A stretch of 64,000 nt of DNA from NCBI GenBank assembly GCA_016219645.1, contig JACRLR010000004.1:59968-123967 (forward strand), given 5' to 3'. Made by a program: the position numbers and the translations under genes. Shown here piece after piece: positions 1-7,953 of this stretch (positions are counted from its first letter, which is position 1; every line of letters starts with the position of its first letter). Source of the stretch: Nitrospirota bacterium. GTDB taxonomy: Bacteria > Nitrospirota > Nitrospiria > Nitrospirales > Nitrospiraceae. Under the pieces are notes generated by a model. That model ran no database searches. It worked only from the letters and a program-made list of their open reading frames with translations, and had not been told where the DNA came from.

Positions 1-1
1 T

Positions 2-348
2 GAACGAACCATTCTGCTGATCCGTGGACAGCCCGTGATGTTGGATACAGATCTGGCAGCGCTCTATGGCGTCCCTGCCAAAACGCTCAACCAGGCAGTA
101 AGGAGAAACGTCTCCCGCTTTCCTGCTGATTTCATGTTCCAACTGACAGAGAAGGAAGCAACCGCTTTAAGGTCACAATTTGTGACCTTAAAGACAGGCC
201 GTGGCAACGCAGAAAATACCGCCCCTACGCCTTTACAGAACAAGGGGTGGCGATGCTTTCGAGCGTGCTGCATAGCGAGCGCGCCATCCAAGTCAATATT
301 GCCATCATGAGAACGTTCGTTCAGCTTCGAGAAATGATCGGTTCGGGG
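2..348 (+). pseudogene. ORF6N (KilA-N-like) DNA-binding protein, frameshifted and 5'-truncated by the window edge
   Basis: The reading frame open from base 2 encodes a typical ORF6N N-terminus (ERTILLIRGQPVMLDTDLAA, then [14 protein letters not shown] and [12 protein letters not shown]). At about base 204 the family match jumps to another frame, where it continues [18 protein letters not shown] and [15 protein letters not shown] and ends near LREMIG at about 348. One base appears to be missing in the GRG-QRR codons. The normal C-terminal part of the family does not follow, because the second frame runs into unrelated palindromic sequence. ORF6N proteins are usually encoded by phages and mobile elements. 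The start lies outside the window. The frameshift is read directly; loss of function is inferred. Confidence 0.75.
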
Positions 349-382
349 AGAAACAACGGAGTCATTCTACATATCTCGGAGC

Positions 383-778
383 GTGGGGGTGGGGCTCGGA
401 GCGGATGTCACCGGAGGAGCGGGGACCCGTCGAGGCGTGGCCAGCGCCCATTATTCATGGGGGGTCGTGACGAAACTGTGGAGACGCCGAGCGAGACGGG
501 CGCGTGGAGCTTCGAGAGACCGAGGCGTACTCGAAGCAGTACGTCGAGGTCAGGAGGGGCGAGCCCGCCCGCCAGCATGTGGCTTGTGGGCATGCTGGCT
601 TGTCGCAGCTGCGTATCCGCAGTTGCAGTAGAAGCCCGCATGAATAATGTGCGCGAAGAAGGAAAGCTGGAACTGACTGAAGGCGTGCGCGCCTGAAGGA
701 ATTCGAGAAGGGTTCCGCCGCGACAGGCCCGAACGGGTCGCTCCGGGAGGTGCGGGAGCGGCTGAGCCCCACCCCCGC
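383..778. repeat. Block of nested inverted repeats
   Basis: No credible gene is seen here. Inverted pairs are a 13-bp pair at 385-397/764-776, a 10-bp pair at 450-459/639-648 (ATTATTCATG/CATGAATAAT), a 9-bp hairpin at 571-579/591-599 (GCCAGCATG/CATGCTGGC), and a near-perfect hairpin at 605-613/618-626. A further palindromic core at 518-551 (GAGGCGTACT-N6-AGTACGTCGAGG) resembles the core of the roughly 125-bp repeats at 7823, 38078 and 48427. The block separates the broken ORF6N gene from the toxin-antitoxin promoter. Its function is unknown. Confidence 0.6.
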
Positions 779-800
779 GGCAGCTGATTATCCTGCCTGG

Positions 801-851
801 TTGACGGCCAATTATCCCCTGGGATATTCTGATGACCAGAATTATGGTCAT
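801..851 (+). promoter_or_regulatory. Promoter and palindromic operator of the Phd/RelE-type operon
   Basis: TTGACG at 801-806 and TATTCT at 825-830 are separated by 18 bp and make a good sigma-70-type promoter. Right at the expected transcription start lies a perfect inverted repeat, ATGACCA-N6-TGGTCAT (832-838/845-851). That is the position expected for autorepression by a Phd/YefM antitoxin. The antitoxin start codon follows at 872 behind AGAGGCAGG. Binding by the neighbouring antitoxin is inferred. Confidence 0.6.
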
Positions 852-871
852 ATCGATTCGAGAGGCAGGTC

Positions 872-1168
872 ATGGCTAAAACATTGCCGCTATCAGAAGT
901 AAAGACCCGGTTGCCTGAATTGGTCGCCGCGGTAGATGAGCGTGAGGAGGAGGTTGTGGTTACGAAGAACGGCCGGCCTGCTGCCGTGCTAGTCAACGTT
1001 CAGGAGTATGCCCGTCTCAAGGAGACGCTGGATGTGCTCAGTGATCCTGCTCTGATGAATCAAATCGCAGAGAGCCGGGCGTTTTATCGAACCGGCAAGA
1101 AGGGGCTTTCGTTCGAGGATATCTTTGGTGAGCCGATGACTCCTGTGAAAAAGCGCCGTACTGCGTGA
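872..1168 (+). CDS. Type II antitoxin, Phd/YefM family
   Basis: This 98-residue protein has the Phd/YefM fold signature: LSEVKTRLPELV near the N-terminus, then VVVTKNGRPAAVLVNVQEY (about residues 26-45). In this family the N-terminal half dimerises and binds operator DNA, and the C-terminal half wraps the toxin. The C-terminal tail, ending in VKKRRTA, is short and basic. It is followed immediately by a RelE/ParE-type toxin gene whose GTG start overlaps this gene's TGA, so translation is probably coupled. A promoter and a perfect palindrome lie just upstream, consistent with autoregulation. The family is clear from sequence; the exact toxin partnership is inferred from the overlap. Confidence 0.85.
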   Translation: MAKTLPLSEVKTRLPELVAAVDEREEEVVVTKNGRPAAVLVNVQEYARLKETLDVLSDPALMNQIAESRAFYRTGKKGLSFEDIFGEPMTPVKKRRTA

Positions 1169-1452
1169 CACCTTTTCGACCCGTCATTCCTCCGCATGTG
1201 GGCGAGGTCATTCGTTCCCTCCATCCCGACTTGAAACGATCGGTCAAGGCAGCGAGTCGTGCTATTGCCTCTGATCCCGAATGTGGCGAGCCACTGCGCC
1301 GTGAGCTTGACGGGCTGTGGAAATTCCGTGTTCGCCGATTTCGGATCGTCTATGCCATCGACCGCAAGGGGCACACCATCCGGCTCATGGCTGTCGGCCA
1401 TCGCCGATATATCTACGAAGAAGTCGCTGCTCAGCTGCACAAAAAGAGCTGA
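1165..1452 (+). CDS. RelE/ParE-superfamily toxin
   Basis: This 95-residue basic protein matches the RelE/ParE toxin fold: a helical N-terminal half, then GEPLRRELDGLWKFRVRRFR and IVYAIDRKGHTIRLMAVGHR, the usual beta-strand core with the characteristic L-W-K-R-x-G-x-R/Y-R pattern. RelE-type members cleave mRNA at the ribosome and ParE-type members poison gyrase; the sequence alone does not decide which. The GTG start at 1165 overlaps the antitoxin stop (GTGA), typical of translationally coupled pairs. The PilZ gene downstream is convergent and ends 10 bp beyond the stop codon. Confidence 0.85.
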   Translation: MTPFRPVIPPHVGEVIRSLHPDLKRSVKAASRAIASDPECGEPLRRELDGLWKFRVRRFRIVYAIDRKGHTIRLMAVGHRRYIYEEVAAQLHKKS

Positions 1453-1461
1453 ATGGTTCCT

Positions 1462-2445
1462 TCACGCGGCCTGCGTTCTACAGAGCTGCGAGATTTGTCG
1501 CTGAACACCGGGGCGAATATTCGTGAAGACCAGGCCGAACTCCTGAGGACTGGTCCAGCGAACCGTGGCGCTGTCGATGATGAATGGATTGGCCGCATCC
1601 TGTGGGAAGATGCAACATTCCAAGTCTGCCCCGACCAGAACGGCCACGGAACTCCTGACGCGACATCCCCACGGTGAGAGGTCACGCAACTCGCCTTCAC
1701 CGGCCACCGTTCGACCCCTTGAGGAAAAATGGTTGCGCAGACGGACCGGCACTCGGGGATGCCGCCGACTCTCGACCCTGCGATCCCGCGGTGCCGGGTG
1801 ACTCTGTGGCTTCTGCCTGAAGGCCTGAGATGGCTGTTCGCTTGCTGTGTCGAGAGCGTCGGCGCTCTGTGTTTCGAAGACGCGCCGGCTCATCAAACCG
1901 TCTGCCTTCCGGCTTAGCCACTGGCCTGCCTGTTCCAGGACAGCAACCATCTGCGGCTTCAACTGTCGGCCACGTGTGCATACCTCATCGATCCAGGTCT
2001 GCCACGAACCCTGAGCCGATGGAACTGGCCCGCTGCCACCTGCCCTTAGATGTTTCATCCGTTCCTCCAGGTCGCCGAACCCCGGGTCCTCTTTCTTGAT
2101 CCAGGCATAGATCTTGAGACATTCCTCGTAGCGGCCTAACGATTCCAATGTCTGGCCCATGTGATAGAGGATGTGGCGTTCTTCTTCGGGTGAGAACGTG
2201 CGTGTCGCCAACCCTTGCCGGAAGGCCATGACTGCTTCCTCTGGGCGACCGGCGGCACTCAAACAGAGGGCGATCTGGACTTGCGCTTTTCCGGTATAGT
2301 GAGGATCGACGGAAGCTTTTCGGAAGTCGTCGATCGCTTGATGGAACATCTGCACTCGCTTAAGCACAAGCCCATGTTCATAGCGCTCGCCTGCGGTCAT
2401 CTGTTTGTCCATGCCTAATCCCCCCTTGGCCTGTTTGCCCGCCAT
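1462..2445 (-). CDS. TPR-repeat protein with C-terminal PilZ (c-di-GMP-binding) domain
   Basis: This 327-residue soluble protein has TPR-like helical repeats over roughly residues 20-130 (ERYEHGLVLKRVQMFHQAID, then AQVQIALCLSAAGRPEEAV and HILYHMGQTLESLGRYEECL). A basic, low-complexity linker leads to a PilZ domain from about residue 225. The PilZ part carries the RxxxR motif (RRHPR) and the D-x-S-x-x-G motif (DLSPWG) that bind cyclic di-GMP. It is probably a c-di-GMP effector that transmits the signal through protein contacts of the TPR part. No signal peptide is visible. The gene stands alone, convergent with the toxin gene. Start at the first ATG; a second ATG 11 codons in is possible. Confidence 0.8.
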   Translation of the reverse strand: MAGKQAKGGLGMDKQMTAGERYEHGLVLKRVQMFHQAIDDFRKASVDPHYTGKAQVQIALCLSAAGRPEEAVMAFRQGLATRTFSPEEERHILYHMGQTLESLGRYEECLKIYAWIKKEDPGFGDLEERMKHLRAGGSGPVPSAQGSWQTWIDEVCTRGRQLKPQMVAVLEQAGQWLSRKADGLMSRRVFETQSADALDTASEQPSQAFRQKPQSHPAPRDRRVESRRHPRVPVRLRNHFSSRGRTVAGEGELRDLSPWGCRVRSSVAVLVGADLECCIFPQDAANPFIIDSATVRWTSPQEFGLVFTNIRPGVQRQISQLCRTQAA

Positions 2446-2647
2446 CGCCCTATGCGCCGCGTGAAGAGGAAAGCAAGACTGACGCCTTGAATGAATGCCG
2501 CAATTTCAACTACTTGTCTGGTTGGAGCCGTCTGAGATGCGGAGGAAGAACCCAACAGGGTGATCCCAGATGGTACGCGATACTTGTTAGAGACGATCCC
2601 TCTCGCCAGTTCAGCTTCAGCACAAGATCTGATATATACCGGTCGGC

Positions 2648-3193
2648 ATGGATTGGTGGTTAATACTTGGCCTGGTCTCTTTTCTCATTGTCGTGGCCAT
2701 TGCTTCGTTCTATTTGTATGTATTTGTGAGTCGAACGAAGAAGGAGTTCCGCGCGGCTCAGCCGGATCTTCGGGTGACAAACATGGCAACGATGAGTTCA
2801 GGGAATGTTCTCACAGTTTATCCTGAGCTTCAGAATCTGGGCGGGGGTGTGGCATACGATTGTCTTCTGCATATGGGCGGGTGGGAAGGGAATTTCTCCG
2901 TCAAGAAAATCTATCCTCGGGGTCCAAAAGGTCAGAAGCACGTGGCATCCATCGTATTGGGCCCGGACGCTCCAATTCGCACAACACTTATGGGCCATGG
3001 CTATATCAGGCTGCGGTATCTGGACCGCTGGGGGCAAAAGTACGATTGCTGGTATCAGGTGACTCAAGTCGGAATTGGTGATGCCCCTCTCTATGATATT
3101 CAAATCGACTTGGAGCATCCGGAATTGCAGGAGCCCCACCCATCGGTCTGGGAGATGCGAAGGTTCCTTCGAGCTGTCCCTTTGCCAGGATGA
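2648..3193 (+). CDS. Hypothetical membrane-anchored protein
   Basis: This 181-residue protein starts with one strong transmembrane segment (about residues 4-27, WWLILGLVSFLIVVAIASFY), followed by a positive stretch (SRTKKEF), so the remainder is probably cytoplasmic if the positive-inside rule holds. The soluble part is predicted beta-rich (NVLTVYPELQNLGGGVAYDC, then HGYIRLRYLDRWGQKYDCWY), similar in style to small immunoglobulin-like or CARDB-type domains that report on ageing loops, but I do not recognise a family. It has two cysteines. No operon partner is evident. Function unknown. Confidence 0.6.
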   Translation: MDWWLILGLVSFLIVVAIASFYLYVFVSRTKKEFRAAQPDLRVTNMATMSSGNVLTVYPELQNLGGGVAYDCLLHMGGWEGNFSVKKIYPRGPKGQKHVASIVLGPDAPIRTTLMGHGYIRLRYLDRWGQKYDCWYQVTQVGIGDAPLYDIQIDLEHPELQEPHPSVWEMRRFLRAVPLPG

Positions 3194-3384
3194 CCGGGAA
3201 AGCGCTTCAATGAAACAATGCAGTTAGCCGCAACTACCTCCCGCCTCACTCCGTACGCTTCTCCTTACATACCTTCATGATTGCGTCTGAGCCGCGAACG
3301 GAACGGCCTTTGCAGGGGCTATACGCAATCAGGCGGCCTGGTAGTAAGATGATAGGGAGCCTTTCACAGGGAGATCACTTCACT

Positions 3385-4023
3385 GTGGAGACGAAGATTC
3401 GGATTGCCGTTGGCCTTCTCGCAGTCTGGCTCTCGATCGCGACCTTCGGAATACCTGGCTCCGCCTCTGCTGAAAGGTATGTGGCTGGAATGGTTGGGGT
3501 CACCTTCGCGGATCAACTCACCGATATCTCCGGAACGAATATCAACGCGGGGCTTCGAGCCCCCGATTTTGACCTCCAGAATTCGATCAGTTATGGGGCC
3601 AAGCTCGGATACTATGCTGAGCACAGTTGGTTCGGGGTTGAGGGCGAAGTCCTGCAGAGCACGCCGCACATCAAAAACTTGGATGACATTCCCGGGGTCC
3701 ATTTGAGTCTGACCACGGTAGGAATCAACCTTCTTGCCCGGTACCCGGGACGCACCTTTCAGCCATATGCGGGGGCCGGTGTGGGTGCGGTGATTGCCCA
3801 CATCAGTGACTCCACCACAACCCGAAGTGATACCAGTGTCAACGGTGGATGGAATCTGCTTGCAGGCCTGCGCGCATTTGTCACCCCCTACGTTGCAGTC
3901 TTTACCGAATACAAATATACAGGGGCCACATTGCGATTCGATGATGCGTTCGTCGCTGGGGGAGGATTTGAAGGAGACTACAGGGCACAGAATATTTTGT
4001 TCGGCCTCTCCTATCATTTCTAG
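3385..4023 (+). CDS. Outer-membrane beta-barrel protein (OmpA/OmpW-like porin fold)
   Basis: A GTG at 3385 preceded by AGGGAG gives a protein of about 212 residues that opens with a classic signal peptide (TKIRIAVGLLAVWLSIATFG, cleavage after SASA). The mature part has alternating amphipathic strands with aromatic girdle residues (GVEGEVLQSTPHI, RYPGRTFQPYAGAGVGAV, FTEYKYTGATLRFDD) and ends with a terminal aromatic signature (LFGLSYHF), the usual signal for the BAM complex. This is the small 8-stranded outer-membrane barrel family. Longer in-frame starts exist at 3277 and 3349 but would bury the signal peptide. A lipoprotein gene follows after 15 bp, so the two may be co-transcribed. Confidence 0.75.
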   Translation: METKIRIAVGLLAVWLSIATFGIPGSASAERYVAGMVGVTFADQLTDISGTNINAGLRAPDFDLQNSISYGAKLGYYAEHSWFGVEGEVLQSTPHIKNLDDIPGVHLSLTTVGINLLARYPGRTFQPYAGAGVGAVIAHISDSTTTRSDTSVNGGWNLLAGLRAFVTPYVAVFTEYKYTGATLRFDDAFVAGGGFEGDYRAQNILFGLSYHF

Positions 4024-4038
4024 GAGTAGATATTTCCT

Positions 4039-4713
4039 ATGTCTCACAGGATCGGCATCATTCTTCTTATCGGGCTTTTGACCCTGTCGGCCTGTGCTGA
4101 GTCGGCCCATCAGGTCCAGCGGAGCAGAGGCTATATCTCTATACCGCCTGAACTGGAACAACAGATCGATACCACGGTCGCCTTTGCCGACCTTCGCTCG
4201 GCCCCCGGCAATTATGTCGGTCGGGTCATCATGGTCGCTGGTGTCGTCATCAAGTCCAAACGGACGGATACACGGACAGAAATAGAGGTTCTCCAACTTC
4301 CTGCTGAAGGGGGAGGACCCTCAACAACGGAGCGAACCCGTTCCGAAGGGCGTTTCCTGGCTGTTCGGGAAGAGTTTCTCGATCCAGCAACTGTCCCTCC
4401 TGGCACCGCGATTACCGTGGTCGCGGTTGTCACTGGCTCTACGACCAGACCACTGGATGACAGTGAATACACCTATCCCGTTCTCGATATCAAACACTTG
4501 ACCGATTGGACCAGAGTCGCGTCACAAGAATCATCGGGCGGTGCCGCTACCTTCTATGGCCCGTATTACTCGCCGTTTGGCTATTGGGGGCGGCCGTACG
4601 GAGCCTATCCATATTTTGGGAGGCCTGCTCCATTTTTCAACCAGCCTCGGCCACCGTCGTCACCACCTCCGCCTCGACAAAGTATCCCGCCACAATTTAG
4701 GAAAGGCCGTTGA
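4039..4713 (+). CDS. Slp-family outer-membrane lipoprotein
   Basis: This 224-residue protein has a lipoprotein signal peptide with lipobox LSAC (Cys at about residue 20). The body matches the Slp/YeaY family: IPPELEQQIDTTVAFADLRS and the NYVGRVIMVAGVV motif, then a region with FLAVREEFLDP and VTGSTTRPLDDSEYTYPVLD. It ends in a Pro/Tyr/Gly-rich tail (about residues 175-224), common in this family in environmental bacteria. Slp proteins are outer-membrane lipoproteins of uncertain role, linked to starvation in Escherichia coli. The gene is 15 bp downstream of the beta-barrel gene. Confidence 0.8.
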   Translation: MSHRIGIILLIGLLTLSACAESAHQVQRSRGYISIPPELEQQIDTTVAFADLRSAPGNYVGRVIMVAGVVIKSKRTDTRTEIEVLQLPAEGGGPSTTERTRSEGRFLAVREEFLDPATVPPGTAITVVAVVTGSTTRPLDDSEYTYPVLDIKHLTDWTRVASQESSGGAATFYGPYYSPFGYWGRPYGAYPYFGRPAPFFNQPRPPSSPPPPRQSIPPQFRKGR

Positions 4714-4979
4714 CGGACTTAGTTCCAAGAAACCAGGCAGCGCAGTCCTGCTCGAAGTGGATTTGCAAGGGACCGCCGATAGCGCGTCAAGATAGTCTTC
4801 ACGCTTCACGGGCGCTTCGAGCAGCAGCACATCGGTGCCAACGATCTATTAGACAGATAGCCTATTGAACTCTTCACGCAATCCTTCTACGCTAGATCGT
4901 CTCTTTCGTCTGGGAGGGCCATTGCCTGTCAGCAAGTGGCATGTTTGTATCTGTGAGATGTGGTTTAAGGAGGCCAGAT

Positions 4980-6248
4980 ATGACGGCTTATGAGTCGGTG
5001 AGCAGAGTTTTGGCTCGGTATATTTTTTCCATCTCGGTGAGTGCCATGGTCTGGGCGGGAGTGGGAATCGGTGGTATAGCTCCGGCCTCCGCCTATGAAG
5101 TGTGGATCACTGATCAATCCGATACGGCAAAAGAAAGCGGAGGTGTTCTCTACATCTACGATGGTGCAGCACTTGCGGCGAAGCCTGACGCTGCGAAACC
5201 GGTTGTCACCATCGATTTTGCCGGTGAGATCAACACATTTTGTGAATCGGCAACCAAGAAACCAGTCCGGCGTCCGCATATGCTCTTCTTCAATAAGGAC
5301 CAGAATCATGCCATCATCTCGTTCCTGAGCGGCCATGCATTCTTTATGGATGCTCAAACCCGTAAGCCGGTGGCCTGTTTGTTGATGGGGAAGAATGTCC
5401 ATGCGGTTTGGCCGACACCTGATCAGAAGATGGCGATTGCGGCAAATATCGCAGAGAAGAAGTTCATCCGCATCTGGACCGACTATGCCAAGCACACGTT
5501 CACCTTCGATCCCGAGAAGGACGTGGTAAATCTCGCAACGTGGGAGGGTGGAGAGCGTCCTGATACCTCGCCGATTTGTCCGATCACGGAGTCGTCCAGC
5601 CGCTATGCCTTTGTCACATTGCGGGGAGGAGGGCTAGTGGTGTTCGATGTCACCACCACGCCGATGAATCTTCTGGCCATGCTCAACAACAATGAGGTTC
5701 ACCCTGCCGGCTGCGGCGGTGTTCAGGTCAGCGAGACGATGTACATCAATTCCGGCGGAGGCTGGCCCGTGGCGCCTCTTTCATACGACGTGTACGCCCT
5801 CGATCTGTCCGCGCTTCCGAAGTCTATCTCCGCGAAGCTGGTGTCTCAACGGGATGAGAAATTTGCCGATTCCCACGGGATGGCCGGGATGGGACGCTAT
5901 CTGTGGAGTGTGGACCGGGCCGGGAACAACGTCGAAATCATCGATACGCTGTCGAACCTGAGCGTGGGCTCGGTTGAGCTGGTGACGGATGCAAACAATG
6001 ATCCAGCTCCAGACCTCATAGACAGCGCGCCGGACGGGCAGTATGTCTTCGTCGGATTGCGCGGCCCCAGTCCACTTACGGGGAATGACAAATCGGTGAA
6101 TAATGCCAAGGGGACGATTCCTGGTGTCGGGGTCATTCACGTGGATAGCGGAGGGAAAGTCGGTCACTATAAAGGGCAAGCAGCTATCACGAATATGAAA
6201 GAAGGAAAAGAAACGGCGGATATTCACGGGATTGCTGTCCGGAGGTAA
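4980..6248 (+). CDS. Secreted beta-propeller-like protein of unknown function
   Basis: The ATG at 4980 has a near-perfect Shine-Dalgarno (AAGGAGG) and is preferred over an in-frame start 39 bp upstream. The 422-residue product has an N-terminal signal peptide ending near APASA. The rest is a series of short beta segments resembling YVTN/YncE-type propeller blades (GVLYIYDGAALAAKP, HMLFFNKDQNHAIISFLSGH, KKFIRIWTDYAKHTFTF, RYAFVTLRGGGLVVFDV, NNVEIIDTLSNLSVGSVEL, DGQYVFVGLRGPSP). It probably acts in the periplasm or outside the cell. Conserved Cys/His residues (NTFCES, HPAGCGG, IHGIAV) could bind a metal, but that is a guess. It is followed by a hairpin terminator. Confidence 0.65.
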   Translation: MTAYESVSRVLARYIFSISVSAMVWAGVGIGGIAPASAYEVWITDQSDTAKESGGVLYIYDGAALAAKPDAAKPVVTIDFAGEINTFCESATKKPVRRPHMLFFNKDQNHAIISFLSGHAFFMDAQTRKPVACLLMGKNVHAVWPTPDQKMAIAANIAEKKFIRIWTDYAKHTFTFDPEKDVVNLATWEGGERPDTSPICPITESSSRYAFVTLRGGGLVVFDVTTTPMNLLAMLNNNEVHPAGCGGVQVSETMYINSGGGWPVAPLSYDVYALDLSALPKSISAKLVSQRDEKFADSHGMAGMGRYLWSVDRAGNNVEIIDTLSNLSVGSVELVTDANNDPAPDLIDSAPDGQYVFVGLRGPSPLTGNDKSVNNAKGTIPGVGVIHVDSGGKVGHYKGQAAITNMKEGKETADIHGIAVRR

Positions 6249-6270
6249 GCTCTTCTTGGAAAAATAGCCA

Positions 6271-6293
6271 GGCCACGGTTCGTTGCCGTGGCC
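6271..6293 (+). terminator. Perfect 8-bp hairpin after the propeller-like gene
   Basis: GGCCACGG-N7-CCGTGGCC forms a perfect stem 22 bp after the stop codon. No strong T-tract follows, so it may act as a weak terminator or as a 3'-end stabiliser. It also argues against translation of the lipocalin gene starting from the TTG at 6283, which lies in this hairpin. Confidence 0.6.
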
Positions 6294-6369
6294 TCCTGGG
6301 AATGGGAGGAGAGGCTGCTGTCGGCGGGGGGGCTTTTCATTGCGAGATTGCGCCAACCGGCGAGATTCT

Positions 6370-6921
6370 GTGTGCGCCAGTTTGACGCTCATAACCCTAT
6401 GCCTTAATTTTGTTTCCTGCGCAGGACTGGATTCGAGAGGTGAGCTATCGGCTGTTGTGTCGGTAGATCTCTCGCGCTATGCCGGTACGTGGTACGAAAT
6501 AGCGCGACTCCCGATGTGGTTCCAACGTCACTGCGTGGATTCCAAGGCAATATACTCCCGTCGCCCAGACGGGGCGATCGATGTGCACAATGAATGCGTG
6601 ACGAAATCCGGAGGGGTCGAGCGGGCGAAGGGAGTTGCAACGGTCGTCGATGCCGAGACAAATGCGCGACTCACGGTGACGTTCGATAACTGGTTCGCTC
6701 GGTTGTTTGGCTCATCCCGCGACGGGAACTACTGGATACTCGATCTCGATCCAGAGTACCGGACTGCGATGGTGGGGACTCCGGATCGTCGATATCTCTG
6801 GATCTTGTCTCGGACCCATCAGCTTGACGAGGCTACATATCAGCGTCTGGTCGAGCGAGCCCAGCAACTGGGTTACCCCGTGTCGGAGCTCATTCGAGCC
6901 CGGCATGCCGCCTCTTCGTAA
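6370..6921 (+). CDS. Bacterial lipocalin (Blc-type) lipoprotein
   Basis: The mature part has the bacterial lipocalin signature: DLSRYAGTWYEIARLPMWF with the G-x-W motif, then DGAIDVHNECV, and further on YWILDLDPEYRTAMVGTPDR and YLWILSRT. Blc-type proteins are outer-membrane lipoproteins that bind lipids or fatty acids and are often stress-induced. The GTG at 6370 yields a short hydrophobic leader with a lipobox-like FVSC at about residue 17. Starts further upstream would lie in the preceding terminator hairpin. The start therefore remains uncertain, but the domain assignment does not. The length of about 183 residues fits the family. Confidence 0.85.
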   Translation: MCASLTLITLCLNFVSCAGLDSRGELSAVVSVDLSRYAGTWYEIARLPMWFQRHCVDSKAIYSRRPDGAIDVHNECVTKSGGVERAKGVATVVDAETNARLTVTFDNWFARLFGSSRDGNYWILDLDPEYRTAMVGTPDRRYLWILSRTHQLDEATYQRLVERAQQLGYPVSELIRARHAASS

Positions 6922-6978
6922 CGGATCGCAGCGTACCCCCTGCGGACATCAGCAGTCTATTCATCTTGGAGTCGACAC

Positions 6979-7818
6979 ATGCCCTTGACTACCTATAACA
7001 ATGTGCCCGTTCCTTCGTTTATGTATGGCACGGCATGGAAAAAGGAAGCCACGGCACAGCTGGTGCGGTTAGCTGTGGTTGCTGGCTTCACGGCTATCGA
7101 TACGGCCAACCAACTGATCCATTACCAGGAAGCCCAGGTCGGGGATGCCCTACTGGCCCTTGCGCAGCAAGGGATTCCGCGCGACCGCCTGTTTCTTCAG
7201 ACCAAATTTACGCCGACGAATGGTCAGGACCATCGCACCCCATACGATGCCTCGGCCGCTCTCACGACCCAAGTGGTCCAGTCTTTCGACAGCTCGTTAG
7301 CTCACTTGCACACTGACTATCTCGACTCCTATGTGTTACACGGGCCCTATCAGCGGCAGGGATTGGGAGCTGCGGACTGGGAGGTGTGGGCCGCCATCGA
7401 AGGGCTCTATCAGTCAGGGAAAACGAAGATGATCGGGATCAGCAATGTCACTCCCGAGCAACTCACTCAGCTCTGTGCCAAGGCGGCCGTGAAACCCATG
7501 ATGGTGCAGAATCGTTGCTATGCCGCGCTTGGGTGGGACAAAGAGGTGCGGGAGATCTGCCGGACCCAGGGCATCATCTATCAAGGCTTTTCGCTCTTGA
7601 CTGCCAACCGGGAAGTTTTTAGCGATCCAAACGTTCGAGTCATTGCCCAACGGTTAAAGACCGGTCTTGCGCAAGTCGTGTTTCGATTTGCCATGCAGGT
7701 CGGGATGCTTCCATTGACCGGTACCACGAACGAACAGCATATGAAAGATGATCTTCAGGCTGAACGGCTCACTCTCACGGCTGAAGATATCCGGATTATC
7801 GAAACAGTCGGGATGTAA
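6979..7818 (+). CDS. Aldo/keto reductase family oxidoreductase
   Basis: This 279-residue protein has the AKR TIM-barrel fold. The catalytic tetrad is visible as Asp41 (AIDTANQ), Tyr49 (IHYQ), Lys76 (LQTKFTP) and His121 (YVLHGP). The NAD(P)H-binding segment near the C-terminus (VGMLPLTGTTNEQHMKDDLQ) is also present, with IGISNVTPEQL in the middle. The substrate cannot be predicted; the family reduces small aldehydes, ketones and sugars with NADPH. The gene is followed after 4 bp by a 124-bp palindromic repeat and then by the end of a convergent ABC-exporter gene. Confidence 0.88.
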   Translation: MPLTTYNNVPVPSFMYGTAWKKEATAQLVRLAVVAGFTAIDTANQLIHYQEAQVGDALLALAQQGIPRDRLFLQTKFTPTNGQDHRTPYDASAALTTQVVQSFDSSLAHLHTDYLDSYVLHGPYQRQGLGAADWEVWAAIEGLYQSGKTKMIGISNVTPEQLTQLCAKAAVKPMMVQNRCYAALGWDKEVREICRTQGIIYQGFSLLTANREVFSDPNVRVIAQRLKTGLAQVVFRFAMQVGMLPLTGTTNEQHMKDDLQAERLTLTAEDIRIIETVGM

Positions 7819-7822
7819 ACTG

Positions 7823-7946
7823 GCAGGATGCTGAAAAAGACTGCCAGCAGCGTTCTCGCATCGCTCAGAGGCTCAACGTACCGAAGTGTACGCCTCGCCT
7901 CTGAGCTCGCTGCGGCCTTGCTGGACAGCCTTTTTGAGCATCCTGC
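7823..7946. repeat. 124-bp palindromic intergenic repeat, copy A
   Basis: The ends are imperfect inverted repeats: GCAGGATGCTGAAAAAG at the left and CTTTTTGAGCATCCTGC at the right. The centre carries an inner palindrome around AACGTAC and GTACGCCTC. Related copies lie at 38078-38205 (opposite orientation) and 48427-48550. It sits between two convergent genes and could double as a bidirectional terminator because each end carries a run of A or T. Confidence 0.8.
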
Positions 7947-7953
7947 GGAGAGC

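Noticed and set aside
247..696. A 149-residue frame on the plus strand
   Set aside because: Only its first 34 residues are the shifted end of the ORF6N protein; the remainder runs through inverted repeats with biased Arg/Gly composition.
4718..4845. Minus-strand stretch reading GTDVLLLEAPVKREDYLDAL downstream of the Slp-like gene
   Set aside because: It has stop codons just upstream, no start and no clear family match; too short to call a gene fragment.
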